From positions 8,206,501-8,270,500 of the forward strand of contig NC_133910.1 of assembly GCF_964199755.1 (NCBI RefSeq): a stretch of DNA of 64,000 bases, given 5' to 3'. Source of the stretch: Larus michahellis. Its lineage: Eukaryota > Chordata > Aves > Charadriiformes > Laridae. Position numbers and translations under genes: made by a program. Below are positions 24,186 to 37,609 of the stretch, piece after piece. Numbering within the stretch: position 1 is the first letter of the stretch; each line of letters opens with the position of its first letter. The notes under the pieces are model-generated. The model worked only from the letters and a program-made list of their open reading frames with translations. It made no database searches and was not told the origin of the DNA.

Positions 24186-27100
24186 ATGGAGAAAAAGGAC
24201 TTTGAAGCATGGCTTGATAACATTTCTATTACATTTCTTTCTCTGACGGACTTGCAGAAAAATGAAACTCTGGATCACCTGATTAGCTTGAGTGGAGCAG
24301 TCCAGCTCAGGCACCTCTCCAATAATCTAGAGATTCTCCTCAAGAGGGACTTCCTCAAACTTCTTCCATTGGAACTTAGTTTTTATCTGTTAAAATGGCT
24401 TGATCCTCAGACCTTACTCACATGTTGCCTCGTCTCTAAGCAGTGGAATAAGGTTATAAGTGCCTGTACAGAGGTGTGGCAGACTGCATGTAAGAATTTG
24501 GGTTGGCAAATAGATGACTCTGTTCAGGATCCTCTGCACTGGAAGAAGGTTTACCTAAAGGCTATTTTAAGGATGAAGCAACTGAAGGACCACGAAGCCT
24601 TTGAGACATCCTCTTTAATTGGACACAGTGCCAGAGTATATGCACTTTACTATAAAGATGGACTTCTGTGTACAGGTAGGAAGGACAGAAAACTTGGAGT
24701 CTTACAGTTCTTTTCTTTTCCTGCCCCCACGTCCCATATGATTAATGACATTTTGCTTTTCCTTTACCAGAAAGATTATTGTCATAGTGCTAATGCAGTT
24801 TAAGATGATTCAAAATGACTTTTTTTTTTTTTTTCAATTCCTGAAACACCTGGCACACTAATAAACTTATTAATCACTTTAATAGGAAAACAAGGAGACC
24901 AACTTTTTTGTTGGTTAAAAAAAACAGGTCAAAAAAAAGCAGGTATCATGCTTCAGATGAGTAAGCCCATTTGAGAAGTACAGATATGTTAGTTATCCTC
25001 TTAGAGGGTACCTTCCAGTTAAAGGGACCTTGTTTGGGTTATATGATCACTGCAGTCTCCCAAGGTGTGGCAGGAAAAGTCTGCTTCCTTCAGACAAGAC
25101 ACGGTTCTCTGATGCAGTCTGTAAGCACTTTGAGTTCTTAACGTGGTACAAGTGCTTATATGAAGACCTGTAAACTAGATTTAACCTTGCTACTAGTCTG
25201 ACTTGCACAGTGTAATGATAATTTAGCTTCCTCCCTGAAGACTGCAGAATTTCAGTTTGAACTTAAAACTACAGGCAGAACAAATGTGAAACCTTAAGCA
25301 TGAAAGAATAGTAACAGAACTGCTGTCAGAGCGTATCGCAAGGATTTCCCAATCACTTGAGACGACAGTGCTATAGAATAAGTTGGGAATACTGGCTAAG
25401 TACCGTCACGTTTGTTGGTACATTAAGATGGTTACTAGGAACCAACAGCTACTCGGCAGGGCATGTAAATACGCAGCAAGCAGCATTCTCAACACTTGGT
25501 GAAAAGCGGCACACTTCTGTGCTGAAACCACCAGGAGAAACAACAGGTGTAAGGGCCCGGGGTTTTATTCTGTTCTCCAAAGCCAGCAGTCTGGACTTAC
25601 TGTTGTGAGTTTAAAATACAAAAGAAACTTTGAGGAGGGAAAGGAAACTGGCAGGTGATGGATCCTCGTATTCATCTGTCTTTTGAGAATTGGTGGACTC
25701 CCTTCCTACCTGAAACAAACTAAAGCTTGCAGTATAGTCAGCGGCTCTGCAAACCTGAGAGTGATGTATCATGTAAAACTTCCATGCGCCTGTTTCAGTA
25801 GCCACTCTCGGTCAGAGGCAGTGCTGGAATCTGTGGAAGGTGCTAAAATAGTGCGAGGAAAACGGAAGGCCAGACATGTAGTAGCTTAATTAACATGAAA
25901 ACAAGAGGCTTTACTGTATTGCTGAGACTTAAAATTAGAGCTTATTCCCCATTCAAAAAGCTCGAAAATACTATTTAATGAGAAAAAGTTCAACAAAGGG
26001 AAATGCAAAGCCCTGCACCTGGGGAGGAACAACTGCATGGCACCAGTAGATGCTGGGGGCCACCCAGCTGGAAAGCAGCTTGGCAGAAAAGGACCCAAGT
26101 GTCCTGGTGGACACCAAGTTGAACATGAGCCACCAACATGCCCTTGCTGCAAAGAAGGCTAACGGTATCCTGGGCTGCTTTAGGAGGAATGTTGCCAGTA
26201 GGTTGAGGGAGGTGCTCCTTCACCTCCACTCAGCACTGGTGAGGCCACACCTGGAATACTGTGTCCAGTTCTGGGCTTCTCAGTACAGGAGAGACATGGG
26301 CACACTGGAGAGTCCAGCGAGGGCCATGAAGATGATGAAGGGACTGGAGCATCTCTCATATGAAGAAAGGCTGAGAGAGCTGGGACTTCTTATCCTAAAG
26401 AAGAGAGGGCTCAGGAAGGATCTTATCAGTGTACGTAAATACCTGAAGAGAGGGTGCAAAGAAGATGGAGCCAGGCTCTTTTCAGAGGTGCCCAGTGATG
26501 GGACAAGAGGCAGTAGACACAAACTGAAACACGGGAGGTTCCCTCTAAAGCACATCTTTACTGTGAGAGTAATTGAACACAGGTTGCCCAGGGAAATTGT
26601 GGAGTGTCCGTTCTTGGACATATTCAAAAGCCATCTGGTCATGGTCCTGGGCAACCAGCTCTAGGTGGCCCTGCTTGAGTAGAGGGGTTGGAAGAGTTGA
26701 CCTCCAGAGGTGCCTTCCAACCATAACCATTCTGTGATTCCATGAAAATACTGTAAGACAAACATGCAAGACCAGTAAAAGATTGGAAATATTTACTCTT
26801 TGCTTCCAGTTACCTGTTCTTTTCTATTCTAGGATCAGATGACTTGTCTGCAAAACTGTGGGATGTAAGCACAGGTCAGTGCATATATGGTATCCAGACA
26901 CACACTTGTGCTGCAGTGAAGTTTGATGAACAAAAGCTTGTAACAGGATCTTTTGATAACACAGTAGCCTGTTGGGAATGGAGCTCTGGGGCAAAGACAC
27001 AGCATTTTAGAGGACATACTGGTGCAGGTACGTTGGATTTTTCAATTTGTAATTTCACCAGTCACATAACGTACATCATCATCAAACAAACTATAAGTTA

Positions 27101-30100
27101 GCTTTTTGCACGATAGCTTTTTTTTTTTTTAGGCTCTGTCCCAAGTCACCTTTTGGGGTGGTGGTGGGGGAAGCAGCCAGACATATCTACATCTCTGCCC
27201 TTGAATAAGGCCAAAACTTAGCCATGCAGTGTTTTGCAGTTGCATGGAAATAATACTAAATGCCACGGTTATTCACTACTTCTGAGTCTACCAGCAAGAC
27301 GCAGACTCTAGGGAGGAGGGAGCACATGGCAACAGCAGTTCTTTGTATCCCTAGACTGGAGATGGGCTTACAGCAAAGACCACAGCAGGACCTGGGAGTC
27401 TGTGTTTGCATTTCCCTCATAATTAACTTCTCTGTCCTCTACTGCAAAATATCCTTAACTCAGGTGTCGGTCTGCTCCCCTGTGAGTAATGAGATGTACC
27501 ACATGTACTAATCCTGCTGGAATTGACTTACTAGAACTCTTAAAATAGGAACTAGCTTAAGTTACACTTTGCCATAATCCAACCATAAAGGAACCGCTGA
27601 TGTGCATGCTCTTAAATTGGACAAAAATCAGTAATTTTGCAATGTAATTTTAGGAATCGAGAGCAACAAGTCACGTATACAGTTCAAGATCAACAGTTAA
27701 AGCTGTAGTAGCATATGATTTTAGAGGCTCTATGAGCTAGTTAGTGTCTCACTTACAGAAAAACGCTTGCATACAGACTGGTATCCCTTATTTAGTACCC
27801 TCTCTGCTTGTAGTTTTTAGTGTGGATTACAATGATGAACTTGATATTCTGGTCAGTGGCTCGGCAGACTTCACTGTGAAAGTATGGGCCTTATCAACAG
27901 GAACGTGCCTGAATACCCTTACTGGACACACAGAATGGGTCACTAAGGTGGGAATATTGATTTTTAATTAATCTTGCAAAACATTTCAGCAGAAAAAATA
28001 CTTCAGCTATAATTAAACCTTTCAGACCATCGAAGATATTGCTATTCCAAAGCAGCTGCTGTAATATTAGGAATTGGTGTTTGATTCAAAGACTAAATAA
28101 AAACAATGGTTCTGAAAGAAAGATACTTGTAAAATTATGTAGAAAAACTAATGATCTTGATAACCAAAATCTGAGCATGAAAGGTGTTCTCAGGTCAATT
28201 GAGAAAATATTTGAGAAAACTCAAAAGAAAAATACAATCTGAGTATTTCAGAACTTGGAAGCTGGGAGGGGTGATTCCAGAGGTGAAGTATGTAAGTTTA
28301 CTTATTAATACAGGGAGTTGTCACTAGCAGGAACAAGAAAAGTGTAGTTTCCCTTCAGTTGCTAAAAGTATTTGTATTGCCTGTACACAAGCGTATAGTG
28401 TACAGGTTGCTAATGAAGTTAAAAGTGCAAATGAAAATGTGGCTATTTAACAGCATCAACATAAATCATGACATCCTTCAATTACAGGTAGTTTTGCAGA
28501 AGTGCAAAGTCAAATCTCTTATGCATAGTCCTGGAGATTACATTCTTCTAAGTGCAGATAAGTATGAAATCAAGGTATGTAGCATCTATCATACATGTAT
28601 CATTTCAGTACCCAGGGAAATAAAATGCTCGAGTGCTTTGCTGAAGTTTACAAATAATATAAGACTTTATTTTCTTCCATATTCCCCGCTTGTAGAGTTG
28701 TGGACAAGACATGCGACTCTTTGGAAGCTAACTTTTCAGTGCTTTCCTTCATGTTTTGATTTAAATAATATCTCTACATGAACGGTAATGCAAGAAGTGC
28801 GTGCTTTCAGTGCATGCCTAATGTGCTAACCTGGCTGCAAGTACTGTTACTGTTGGGGACTTCTGGGTTGAAGAGTTCTGTAAATAGTTTGTGGCTATGG
28901 AATAACTGAAATATTGCTACATTTCTGTCCAATTGGATGGTTGATTTTTCGCACGCATTTTCACTGGGATTTTTGTAGGCTAGAAACCACACGTACCGCA
29001 ACAATACTGTAAGACAAGTCACTTACAGAACTGATGTTCCTACCTAAATTTCTGAAAAAACATGGACACATTTACTTGGTGCTTAAAGAGGGACTGTGAG
29101 GCTTGCTCTGTTTGCGTAACGGTTTATAATGTGAATGTTTTATGGTCTTAAACTGTATTTTAATTGTAGATTTGGCCTATTGGAAGGGAAATAAACTGCA
29201 AGTGCTTAAAAACACTCTCGGTTTCTGAAGATCGCAGCATCTCCCTACAGCCCAGACTGCACTTTGATGGTAAATACATCGTGTGCAGTTCAGCCCTAGG
29301 ATTATACCAGTGGGACTTTGCCAGCTATGACATTCTCAGGTAAATCTTTCAGTTTAAGACTCAAGTCTTCTTTAAATAAATAAGAAGTAGAACGTACTAG
29401 TTTTAATAACTTACTTTAGATGTAGGCTAAAAGAATCCTGATAAAAATTCTGTAAACATGTTACTATACACATATTACCAGGTTTAATTCTAATTTATTA
29501 TCTGTTAATATGAATCATTTGATTACTGTTTTGGTTTCCGGCCACAGGCTAGTCCTCTTTAATATTTTCATTCCATAAGCTGAAGAGTTTCAATATAGAC
29601 TTAAATCATACTGCAGTGCTGTAGTTGTGTCCTGGTTTCAACTGGGATAGAGTTAATTTTCTTCCTAGTAGCTGCTACCGTGCTTTGTTTCGGATTTAGT
29701 ATGAGAATGTTGTGAATTTGAAACCGTACTGACTAGAAGTTAATGTTGCTATGGAGGCTGCTCTACAGAGCACCAGGCAGCCATTTCTGGGGTCCTTTGA
29801 TGGGACAAAAGATTAAAAAGACTCTTTTTTCCTTATAGCACTACTGATCTGTCATTCTCGATAATGCTGCGGAATGACAGTGAAATCTATCAGGCTGCAG
29901 TAAGGGATCAAAGAGGATGGCATTCTGTTTCCATAAAAAGAACGAGGCTGTATCTGTTAGAAACGGTGGCACCAAAGATTGTAACTTATTAAAGATAAAA
30001 TTGCATTTTAGAACTGTTAGCAGACTCTTAATTGAAGTGGCCCAAATATTTGTAGCGTCTACCATAGGAAGATCTATTCCAAAAGAAGTGTTTCTTATCG

Positions 30101-31173
30101 GTAAGAATAATTGAGCAATTTCACCTCCTCAGTTTACCCTCCCATCTTTCAAAAGGGAAAGGGGTTCCCTTACTGCTGGGACCAGACCTTTAATCTCCGT
30201 AGGTTTTTGTGCCTCAGTTCTGTGCTTTATGTAACGCTATGATCAAATGCTCGGTCAGTCGTGGAAAACTTACTCTCTTCAATATCTGTTCCAAGTTTTA
30301 TTTATTAAGGCAAAAATATTCTAAAGGTGTAAGGGAACTAGCAAACACTTCTATTTCTCTCTAAGATGGAAATGCTTAACTTATGCTAAGTGGCAGTAAA
30401 ACAGCATTCTGGTAAGGACCAATCTTGAATGATTTATCTTACCCCAAGAAGGCATTTCTGTGTTTTATTTCCCGCTTTTAAAAGAGCGGTCGAAAGAATA
30501 AGAAGAGCTTTTACCTCTTAATTTAAAGATATCGAGGCATGAAATCCCTATGGAAGCTTACTGTAAAAGACAAGTACATTTGCTCTTTTATGTGCATCTG
30601 GAAACGAGACTTTTTTTCCCCGCGCGTGCTGTGCAGGGTCCCTTTCAAACCCTAACCGTTGTTCAGAAGGGTCTGAATGCACAAAGGCAGAACTGAAACC
30701 ACAGGCCTGACTGCAGCTAACTGTTCAGTTGCTTAATTTGAAAAATTTGCATCCAGTTCTAACTGCTTTCACAATCATGAGTTTAGACACTTATTTTCTA
30801 TAGACACATAGGGATTTGTTTTAGTAATACAGGTTCATGACTACGTTGTGATGGAGTTTCTAACAATGTTGTCTTGTTTTCTAGGGTTATCAAGCCTCCT
30901 GACTTCTCAAATGTGTCCTTGCTGGGCTTCGGAGAGATATTTGCTCTACTGTTCGATAACAGATACCTGTATATAATGGACTTGAGGACAGAAAAACTGA
31001 TAAGCCGCTGGCCTCTACCGGAGTATAGAAAGTCAAAGAGAGGTTCAAGTTTTTTGGCTGGTGAAATGTCTTGGTTAAACGGACTAAATGGCCAAAATGA
31101 TATGGGCTTGGTTTTTGCCACCAGTATGCCAGACCATAGTATCCATTTGGTGTTATGGAAAGAACACGGCTGA
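24186..31173 (+). CDS. FBXW2: FBXW2, F-box and WD40 protein, complete
   Basis: FBXW2 is a substrate receptor of an SCF (SKP1-CUL1-F-box) ubiquitin ligase. Coding exons are 24186-24675, 26833-27027, 27814-27947, 28488-28574, 29170-29339 and 30885-31173. They join in frame to 454 residues, the same length as human FBXW2, and most of the protein looks nearly identical to it. The N-terminus begins [12 protein letters not shown]. The F-box lies around residues 55-100 ([19 protein letters not shown], then [10 protein letters not shown]). WD40 repeats follow, with [47 protein letters not shown] and HTEWVTK. The protein ends [10 protein letters not shown], then TGA at 31171-31173. Intron 2 contains a sense CR1 insertion and intron 6 an LTR fragment; neither touches a splice site. 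Expression probably starts from the CpG island shared with SLC2A8. Confidence 0.97.
25976..26745 (+). mobile_element. CR1 LINE fragment with long open remnant
   Basis: About 770 bp of the CR1 3' half lie in the sense direction in FBXW2 intron 2. An open frame of about 204 codons (26050-26664) reads as the C-terminal part of the CR1 reverse-transcriptase ORF, with words typical of avian CR1 such as [12 protein letters not shown] and [10 protein letters not shown]. The 3' end is the usual tccaaccataaccattctgtgattc. It is 5'-truncated, so it is not a complete element. Confidence 0.93.
29628..29762 (+). mobile_element. Endogenous retrovirus LTR fragment
   Basis: The sequence opens tgtcctggtttcaactggga and continues with tagagttaattttcttccta and tttcggatttagtatgagaa, the start of an LTR type widespread in birds. 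It then fades into unrelated intron sequence, so only the 5' part is present. It lies in FBXW2 intron 6. Confidence 0.8.
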
Positions 31174-32400
31174 AAAGCTCACATATGCAGAATCTTCAGG
31201 AACATATGGACTATCAGCAGTGTGTCCATAAAATGAGACTTTGCATGAACCAAAGTTGCACACCTAATGGTATCATCATGCAATGCACAATCATATACTT
31301 TTATTTGGGCATTTGGGAATGGGTTGTTTTGGACATAATGCAATACAGCATGCTAACAGTATTCACCACAAAATTCTGTCTCATGTCTAAGCATACCCGT
31401 TTGGGCTCTGAAGCATAAGCTTGTCACGTTTAAACCATTCAAATCCACCAGCAAGTCTGAAATGAAGTAGTGCTTGACCTGACTTCTGACCTTTTTTTTT
31501 TTGTTGAAACAGAAGGCAAAACTACTATTCTAGAACCATAGGCTTTTGTACATGTAACAGCAAATACTGGTTACAGTGCATGGCTGCTTAACTCAAATGA
31601 GAAGATAACAAACCCCTTCTCTCTTCAGTGTCACTCTCTTCAAAATGTTTTTTCCTTTCGATAGCTTTAAATACTTAGCCTTTGCAATAGAAGAATCAAT
31701 TGGGTCCTTTAACTAGGATTAGATGGTAACAATAATAATTTGTTTAAGTTTGGGAACGTGTCAATATGAACTCTCCTCAGTGAGAAAGAGCCAACTTTTC
31801 ATCTATCTGATAGAGCTTGCCCTCGCAATTAACCTTAGAGGGCCTCTGACAGTACTCCTCATGTTTGCTGATGGTAACTCAGAATGGCTTGATCAGTATT
31901 TTGTAGTCCATATTTCCTGTAGTTTGTGTGAGAAATAACAGTTCACAGGTAGGCAGAAATACTATGAATGGGAAGATGATGTTCAATCTCCACAGCAAGA
32001 GTCACTCTCTTACATTAAATAATATCTAGCAGCCATTCACTTTTTCCAAAAGTTGCAGTTAATATAATCATGCACTTAAAGGAGTTGCTACATCTAGAAT
32101 TGGAAAGCAGGGGCGAATAACCATGAGAATGCCACATCTCTGGGGAAAAAATATCAAAAGTCTAAAGAAAAGCATCGGAGTAGAAAAAGGTCTTTTGTTT
32201 TGATTATCGTAGGAGGCCTGATGTACAAGAGTTAACTATTGAGTAGCAAATACATATCCACATACTTTTGTGGTATTTGACATGTACTTAAAAGCTGTAT
32301 CTATGACATCACATGCTTTAGAAACGCTTTAGGTTGGTTTCCTCTCCTTCCTCCCTTACAATAAAATCTCCCCTTAATGTCTTTTTTTTTTTTTTTTACA
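31174..32400 (+). other. FBXW2 3' UTR (probable) with poly(A) signal
   Basis: No coding sequence is recognised after the FBXW2 stop. AATAAA at 32360-32365, about 1.2 kb downstream and followed by a T-rich stretch, is the best candidate polyadenylation signal. Open frames here have no splice or family support. Confidence 0.5.
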
Positions 32401-33114
32401 CAACTTGAAAACATGAGTTTTCATGAAGATTCACTCATGTCCTTGAAAACATAAAACTGCCTAGCATTACTATTGTTAGTATGATTTTTTTTTTCTTAGC
32501 GCTATCCAAGGAGACCTAATTTCATACTTAGTACTGAAAGAAGTCCAAAGTTCCCAAATGTATGCAGTATGAATTGTACCAATGGAAGGGGAGTTTTCGT
32601 ACGCAAGAATCAGTATTTGAGTTACGTGGTAGGAACTGCATGAAGTCACAGTGGAGCAGCATCTCTTGAATTCAAGGCTAGAGTCTTAAGTACTCAGTTT
32701 TCCACCTTTATTCACACAAACTTACTTTGAAAACACGTTTGTAGTTGAGGATTTTATCAATTGGAAGCCAAATTCACAGCTCTCGATTCAAACCACACTG
32801 ACTGGGGCACAAAGGATGATCTCTTAGAGCTTTTGTTGTGTCACTCAAAAGTGAAGAAAACTTACATGAAACAGAAAGCTTTCAATCACTTGTCTCGAAA
32901 CCCAGTTCTCATCATTCTTAATGTGGGAGTAACTATGCTGCGTACGACGCGTGCAGTAACTCAACTCACTCTAAAGGAGCCACGTTTTGATGGGCCACCC
33001 ATGAAATATTGCATTAGCTTTGAAAGATTACTTCACAGCAGGAGTTTAGACAGGAACATGCCAGAAACGTCCTTGCACCCAAACCAGCGAAATACGGAGT
33101 GAATGTTTAGACTG

Positions 33115-34085
33115 CAAGCTGAGTGGAAAATGGGCTGGCCCGCCAAGCTCAAAGCATGGTCATCAGCGATACAAAATCTAACTGGTAACCAGTTAATAGA
33201 AGTGTTCTCAAGGGGCTAGAATTGGTTAACTACTTTATTAGTGACCTTTATGATGCAGAGTCTGCTCTCAGCAAGTGGGGAAGGGGAAGCGGTCAATATG
33301 CAAGAGAACAGTGAACACCTCAGAGGGGCCTCAACAAACCAGGCAAGTGACAGAAATCTCATGAAGTTTAACCAAAGCAAATGCACCATCCTGCACCCGA
33401 CACAATCACCCCGCACAACAGTCACGTTGGAGCCAACAATTTGTAAAGCAACTTTACAGGAAAGGACGATTTGCTGTTGGCCAGCAAACCGAACAGGATT
33501 CAGCAATATGCCCTTGCGACCAAAAAAGCCAACTGTATACTGAGCTTTACTAACAAGTACGTAGCTAAGAGTTCAAGGGAAGGGATTCTTCACCTCTGTT
33601 CCATGCTCAAGGCCACATCTGAGTTCAGTGTTGAATTCCCCAGTACAAAAGACTGACTCACTGGAGCAAGTCCCATGAGAGGCCTCAGAGATGGACAGGG
33701 AGGTGGAGCACAAAGTATCTGAGAAACCGTGAGAGAGGAGTTCAGCCTTGCAGAGAGAAGGGTGTGGGAAGGGAAGGGAAGGGGGTGGTAGGCACGGGGT
33801 GGGGAAGCACTGCTACTGTCTCCAGCTACCTAATAAGAAGGTACAGAGAAGACAAAGTCAGACGCACCTCGGCACCATGCGGCAGGACGAGGGCCAACGG
33901 TCACAAACTGCAACAAGAGACATTTCAACCAGCTCTTCTTCACTGTGAGGGCAGCTGAAGACTGGAACAGGTTGCCCAGAGCCAGGTTGTGTGTCCAGCT
34001 CACCTAGACAAAGTCCTGAGCAAACCTCGCTACCTTGTCCCGCTTTGAGCAGGGAGTTGGATTTCCAGATGCCCCTTCTAAACTA
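33115..34085 (+). mobile_element. Old CR1 LINE copy, plus orientation
   Basis: CR1 words recur in order but with many changes: agtttaaccaaagcaaatgc and accatcctgcaccc, then gaccaaaaaagccaactgta, gattcttcacctctg, and ggaacaggttgcccag near the end. Frames are broken. A short GGGAAGG-rich stretch near 33.77 kb lies inside it. It is clearly older than the copy in FBXW2 intron 2. Confidence 0.75.
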
Positions 34086-34118
34086 CACGAGTCTAAAATT
34101 CTGAATGGACAAGCATTT

Positions 34119-34178
34119 GTAGTAGTACCATACTACTGTAGTAGTACCTACTACTCCCAGCTAATATAGTAGTACCAG
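34119..34178. repeat. Palindromic TAGTAG/TACTAC repeat
   Basis: Short blocks of TAGTAG and TACTAC alternate and can fold on each other. It is likely a decayed trinucleotide microsatellite with an internal inversion. Confidence 0.6.
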
Positions 34179-34179
34179 A

Positions 34180-36286
34180 GATAGCAGCACTGTAGCAGAC
34201 CCCTTTGATGTTAATACAGCTGCCAGTCTTCGTTAACACAGACTTTGGGAGATGCTGCTGCCACTGTGAAGCAAATACTATGGTTTTTTAAAAGCTGTGA
34301 AGTGGCAGTTGGAAAGGGATTCTGCCACAAGTATTTCACAAGTTGCAGAAAATTTTAAACAAATTAAGAACTCTAAATTCTCCTTTTCTGCATTGTCCCA
34401 AAGCGTGCAAGCAGAAAAGCATGATGAGAAGTATCCAATACACGCTACATTGCTCTTCTACCCTTTCAGTTCTATAAATGTTTAGCCTTTTACTTAGCAG
34501 CTGATGATCATTATAAATACAATTAGCAAACAGTTATTTACAGACTGTCTCTTGAAAACTTCCAAGTAAAAGGACATTTTGCTAGCTAGTGTCACTAATG
34601 GCAGAGCTCCTGACGGGAGCCAAGGGAAGCCACCACAAGACAAACAAAGGAATGAAAACATGACACCGGTGTAGAAATGTAAAAAAGGATACCTGCTCTC
34701 ACACCCCGAAGCATCAGCGTCCTGCTGCCCCCAGATGTCCCTTCATAGGAAGGTTCTAATACATCGCCACGTCCGTACAATGCACGTAGCTTTGGGGGCT
34801 CAGCAAACAGAAACAAAATGTGGCTGAAATTATGAAACTACAGCGAGCAACTGGTTTTTGTTTGCTTTGCTTTCCACTTGACCCTTGAGCAGAAGTTAGT
34901 AACTCCTTAGCAATATTTTTAGATAGAGGTTGGAAAAGATACAGCTTCTCTACCCTTACAGCTACATAAGGAAGCAACATATTTCAACTTACCCATCATG
35001 TAAAGGAGTAAAATCCACCCGATGGCCAGTTTTTGCACATGAAGAATCAGTTTGTTATGAGGCTTCAAAGCCAGAAAAAACACCAAACTGTTCTGTATTC
35101 TAAGCAGTTGTTCGTTCATCCATCCATCCACCCATCTTTCCACCTGGAAATAGCCTTGTTTTCGGTTCACAAAATTCTCTTTTTCTTCAACATCAATCTG
35201 TATCCCTTGCCTCTGCTTTAAAGCTTTCCAACATGACTCAGCACTTACCACTTAAGTAATTCAGAACCGCTGTGGGTAACAAAAGAGGGATCACCCTTCT
35301 CAAACTTACATGTCTCAAAACCCCGGCTGAACAGTCATGTGGGACAGCAAAACTCCAACAGCTATGTTTAATGTTACAAGACATCACCACTTTAACGAAC
35401 GCTATTTCCAAGAATATACAGGGTTCTTTTTTTTTTATTTTTTTTACAATTGAGACTAGTTGATTTTGATCAATTATTGTCACAGTGCATCTACCTTTTA
35501 CTCGGTGCATACTAAATTTGTACCCAAAGAGTGACATACAAACTGCAAGAATTAAGCAACGTTACCTTTAATACTAATGACTGTAGTTGTATTTTTTGTA
35601 CATAAGCTGGAAAATGTGTATAGCCTTTGGTGTTATATGAATCAGTTCAGAAATACTGATTTTTTATATTTTTTTTTAATTGAAAACAAACTCGTTTTAC
35701 ATTTTCCAGAAGAGGTAATACCACCTGCATTGATCCTTGGTATCAAATGACTCACAGCTCTGCTAAAAATTCCCATTTTTCTTAAGAAGAAATACCTCTA
35801 ACAAGTGGCAGTTCCAGGGCTACAGCTGGTGTGTTTCCCTATCCTGCCTCTGTGATTGTAACGGGTTACGGTGTTAATGCCAATGCAGCTCTTCATCTGG
35901 GAGATGCTGTCCATCTTTTAACAGGCAGGACTGAGCACAGCTATATTTTTTTATCCACCAAGTACTTCAGGCACACAAATAACCAAGAATCAAACTCATT
36001 CCTTCTTCAGGTAGTTTACAGGTTCATTGCGCTAGCTAAAACATATATGAAGGTGGGAAAAGAAAAAGAGAGAAAGCTGGATATCGGTACATGAACTTCT
36101 AATTTCTGCATGGTCACTTCCTAGGCCTTGAATAATGACCTTTCATAGTTACAGGCACGTAAAAGAGCTATCGTCTCCCTGTGCCGCAGCTCTCACATCC
36201 TACAAAGTTGCAGTAGAGACTTTGCCTGATTAACCCAATTCTTAACCAGCACTTGATCACTGTGGACTCTTAAAAGGTACCATGGC
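34180..36286. other. Intergenic region between FBXW2 and the GT92 pair
   Basis: Mostly AT-rich sequence with no recognised gene. A minus-strand AATAAA within the T-run at 35434-35439 could serve the GT92 gene to the right, about 930 bp past its stop codon. No other signal was found. Confidence 0.5.
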
Positions 36287-37609
36287 TCAGTTCACAAATC
36301 AAATGCATTTACCTTTGCGCAGTACAAAAAAGGGCTGTTCTCCTACATCTCTGTAAGATGTAAACTTCAAGTGGAAGTGATTCTACTGTGACCTGTAAAT
36401 CCTATCCTCTGCCTCTCCACGGTAGGGGTGGCTCTCCACTTTCCCTCCCTATAACCCAGGTTTTGCTTTTGAGCTCGCAGCACGGTTTGATTTAGCACCT
36501 TGTTAACGCTCATGATTAACGATGAGTTGTATCTCCACAGAGTTGTATCCCTGATGAGGGATTCTCGGGGAAGGTTTCCTTGAAGGGGCACCCGACAGTG
36601 ATAAATAAGGGCAACATCCATGGGAACATTCACGCTCTTCCCGTAAGCCCGCAGGACAGAGTGGACTGACGTCTGAACCACCTTTCGTGGATCAATTATC
36701 ATTTTCTTGGGATTGATTACGTCTTTCCTGTCAGGCTCTCTGTGAACGTGCTGCAATATGTTAACACCCGGCACAGCATTCCAGGCCGAAATGTTGAACG
36801 CAGGAGTAGACACGGTTTTGGGGAAGATATGGTTCTCAAAGAGGAAAACACCAGTCCGTGGGTTTTGCTCCTGAAGACTGCTCATCATTGTTTTCCAGTC
36901 TGGGTGCTTAAGGGGAAGAATGATTTCATCAGCATCACTAAGAACCACAAACTTGCTCCTCTGCATGTTCCGGTATATACAGTCATTTAGAGCTGCGATT
37001 TGTCCGTAGTAGCCAATGTGTGTTCCGTCTTGCATGAAGCGCCACTCAGCAGAAACCCTGAGGTGGGAGTCTATTGGCCAGGGAATTATCTCTACAGTTC
37101 CTTCTTCTATATAAAACTTCAAGACTTTCTCCATCAGGTGGCTGCAGTTGTTCTTGTAGATCATCACTTTCTGTACCCCGAGAATCTTGTACATTTCTAC
37201 GCTCTGTATGAACTGCAAGACGTTGTTGTAATTTCCAAACATGGCAGAGATGCACACGGTGAAGTCAACAGAAAAGGTCTCAGCCTTGCGGTTTTTAATT
37301 TCAAACCTTGGCAGCTGGTCAGTATTTCCCCATGGAGACTGATGAATGGACACGTGTGTTGGATCGCAGTTTGGGGGTTCCAGACAAACTATGTCTGTTG
37401 CACCGTAAGGGAATTCAAATCTGTCTGAATGAACATCGATTTTTGCTTTTGATACATATATCTGTCCATCGGGCTGACAGCAGAACCAGCAGTATAGCTG
37501 TTTTACATCTTCATGGTGAACGATCCCGATCACGCGAGTGACTTTGCTTTCTCTGTCATCAAAGTATGGGGATATAATAAAAGTTCTGTTATCTTTTAAT
37601 GCTGTTATT
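36287..37609. repeat. Near-identical 1323-bp block, copy A
   Basis: This block matches 44814-46136 base for base at a constant offset of 8527, with no insertion or deletion and seven substitutions seen by eye (about 99.5% identity). It covers most of the GT92 coding exon plus about 80 bp past its stop. Similarity stops abruptly at both ends. Confidence 0.95.

Noticed and set aside
36742-37541. Plus-strand open frames across the GT92 exon, repeated at 45269-46068
   Set aside because: They are antisense shadows of the conserved GT92 coding exon; being present at both copies only reflects the duplication.
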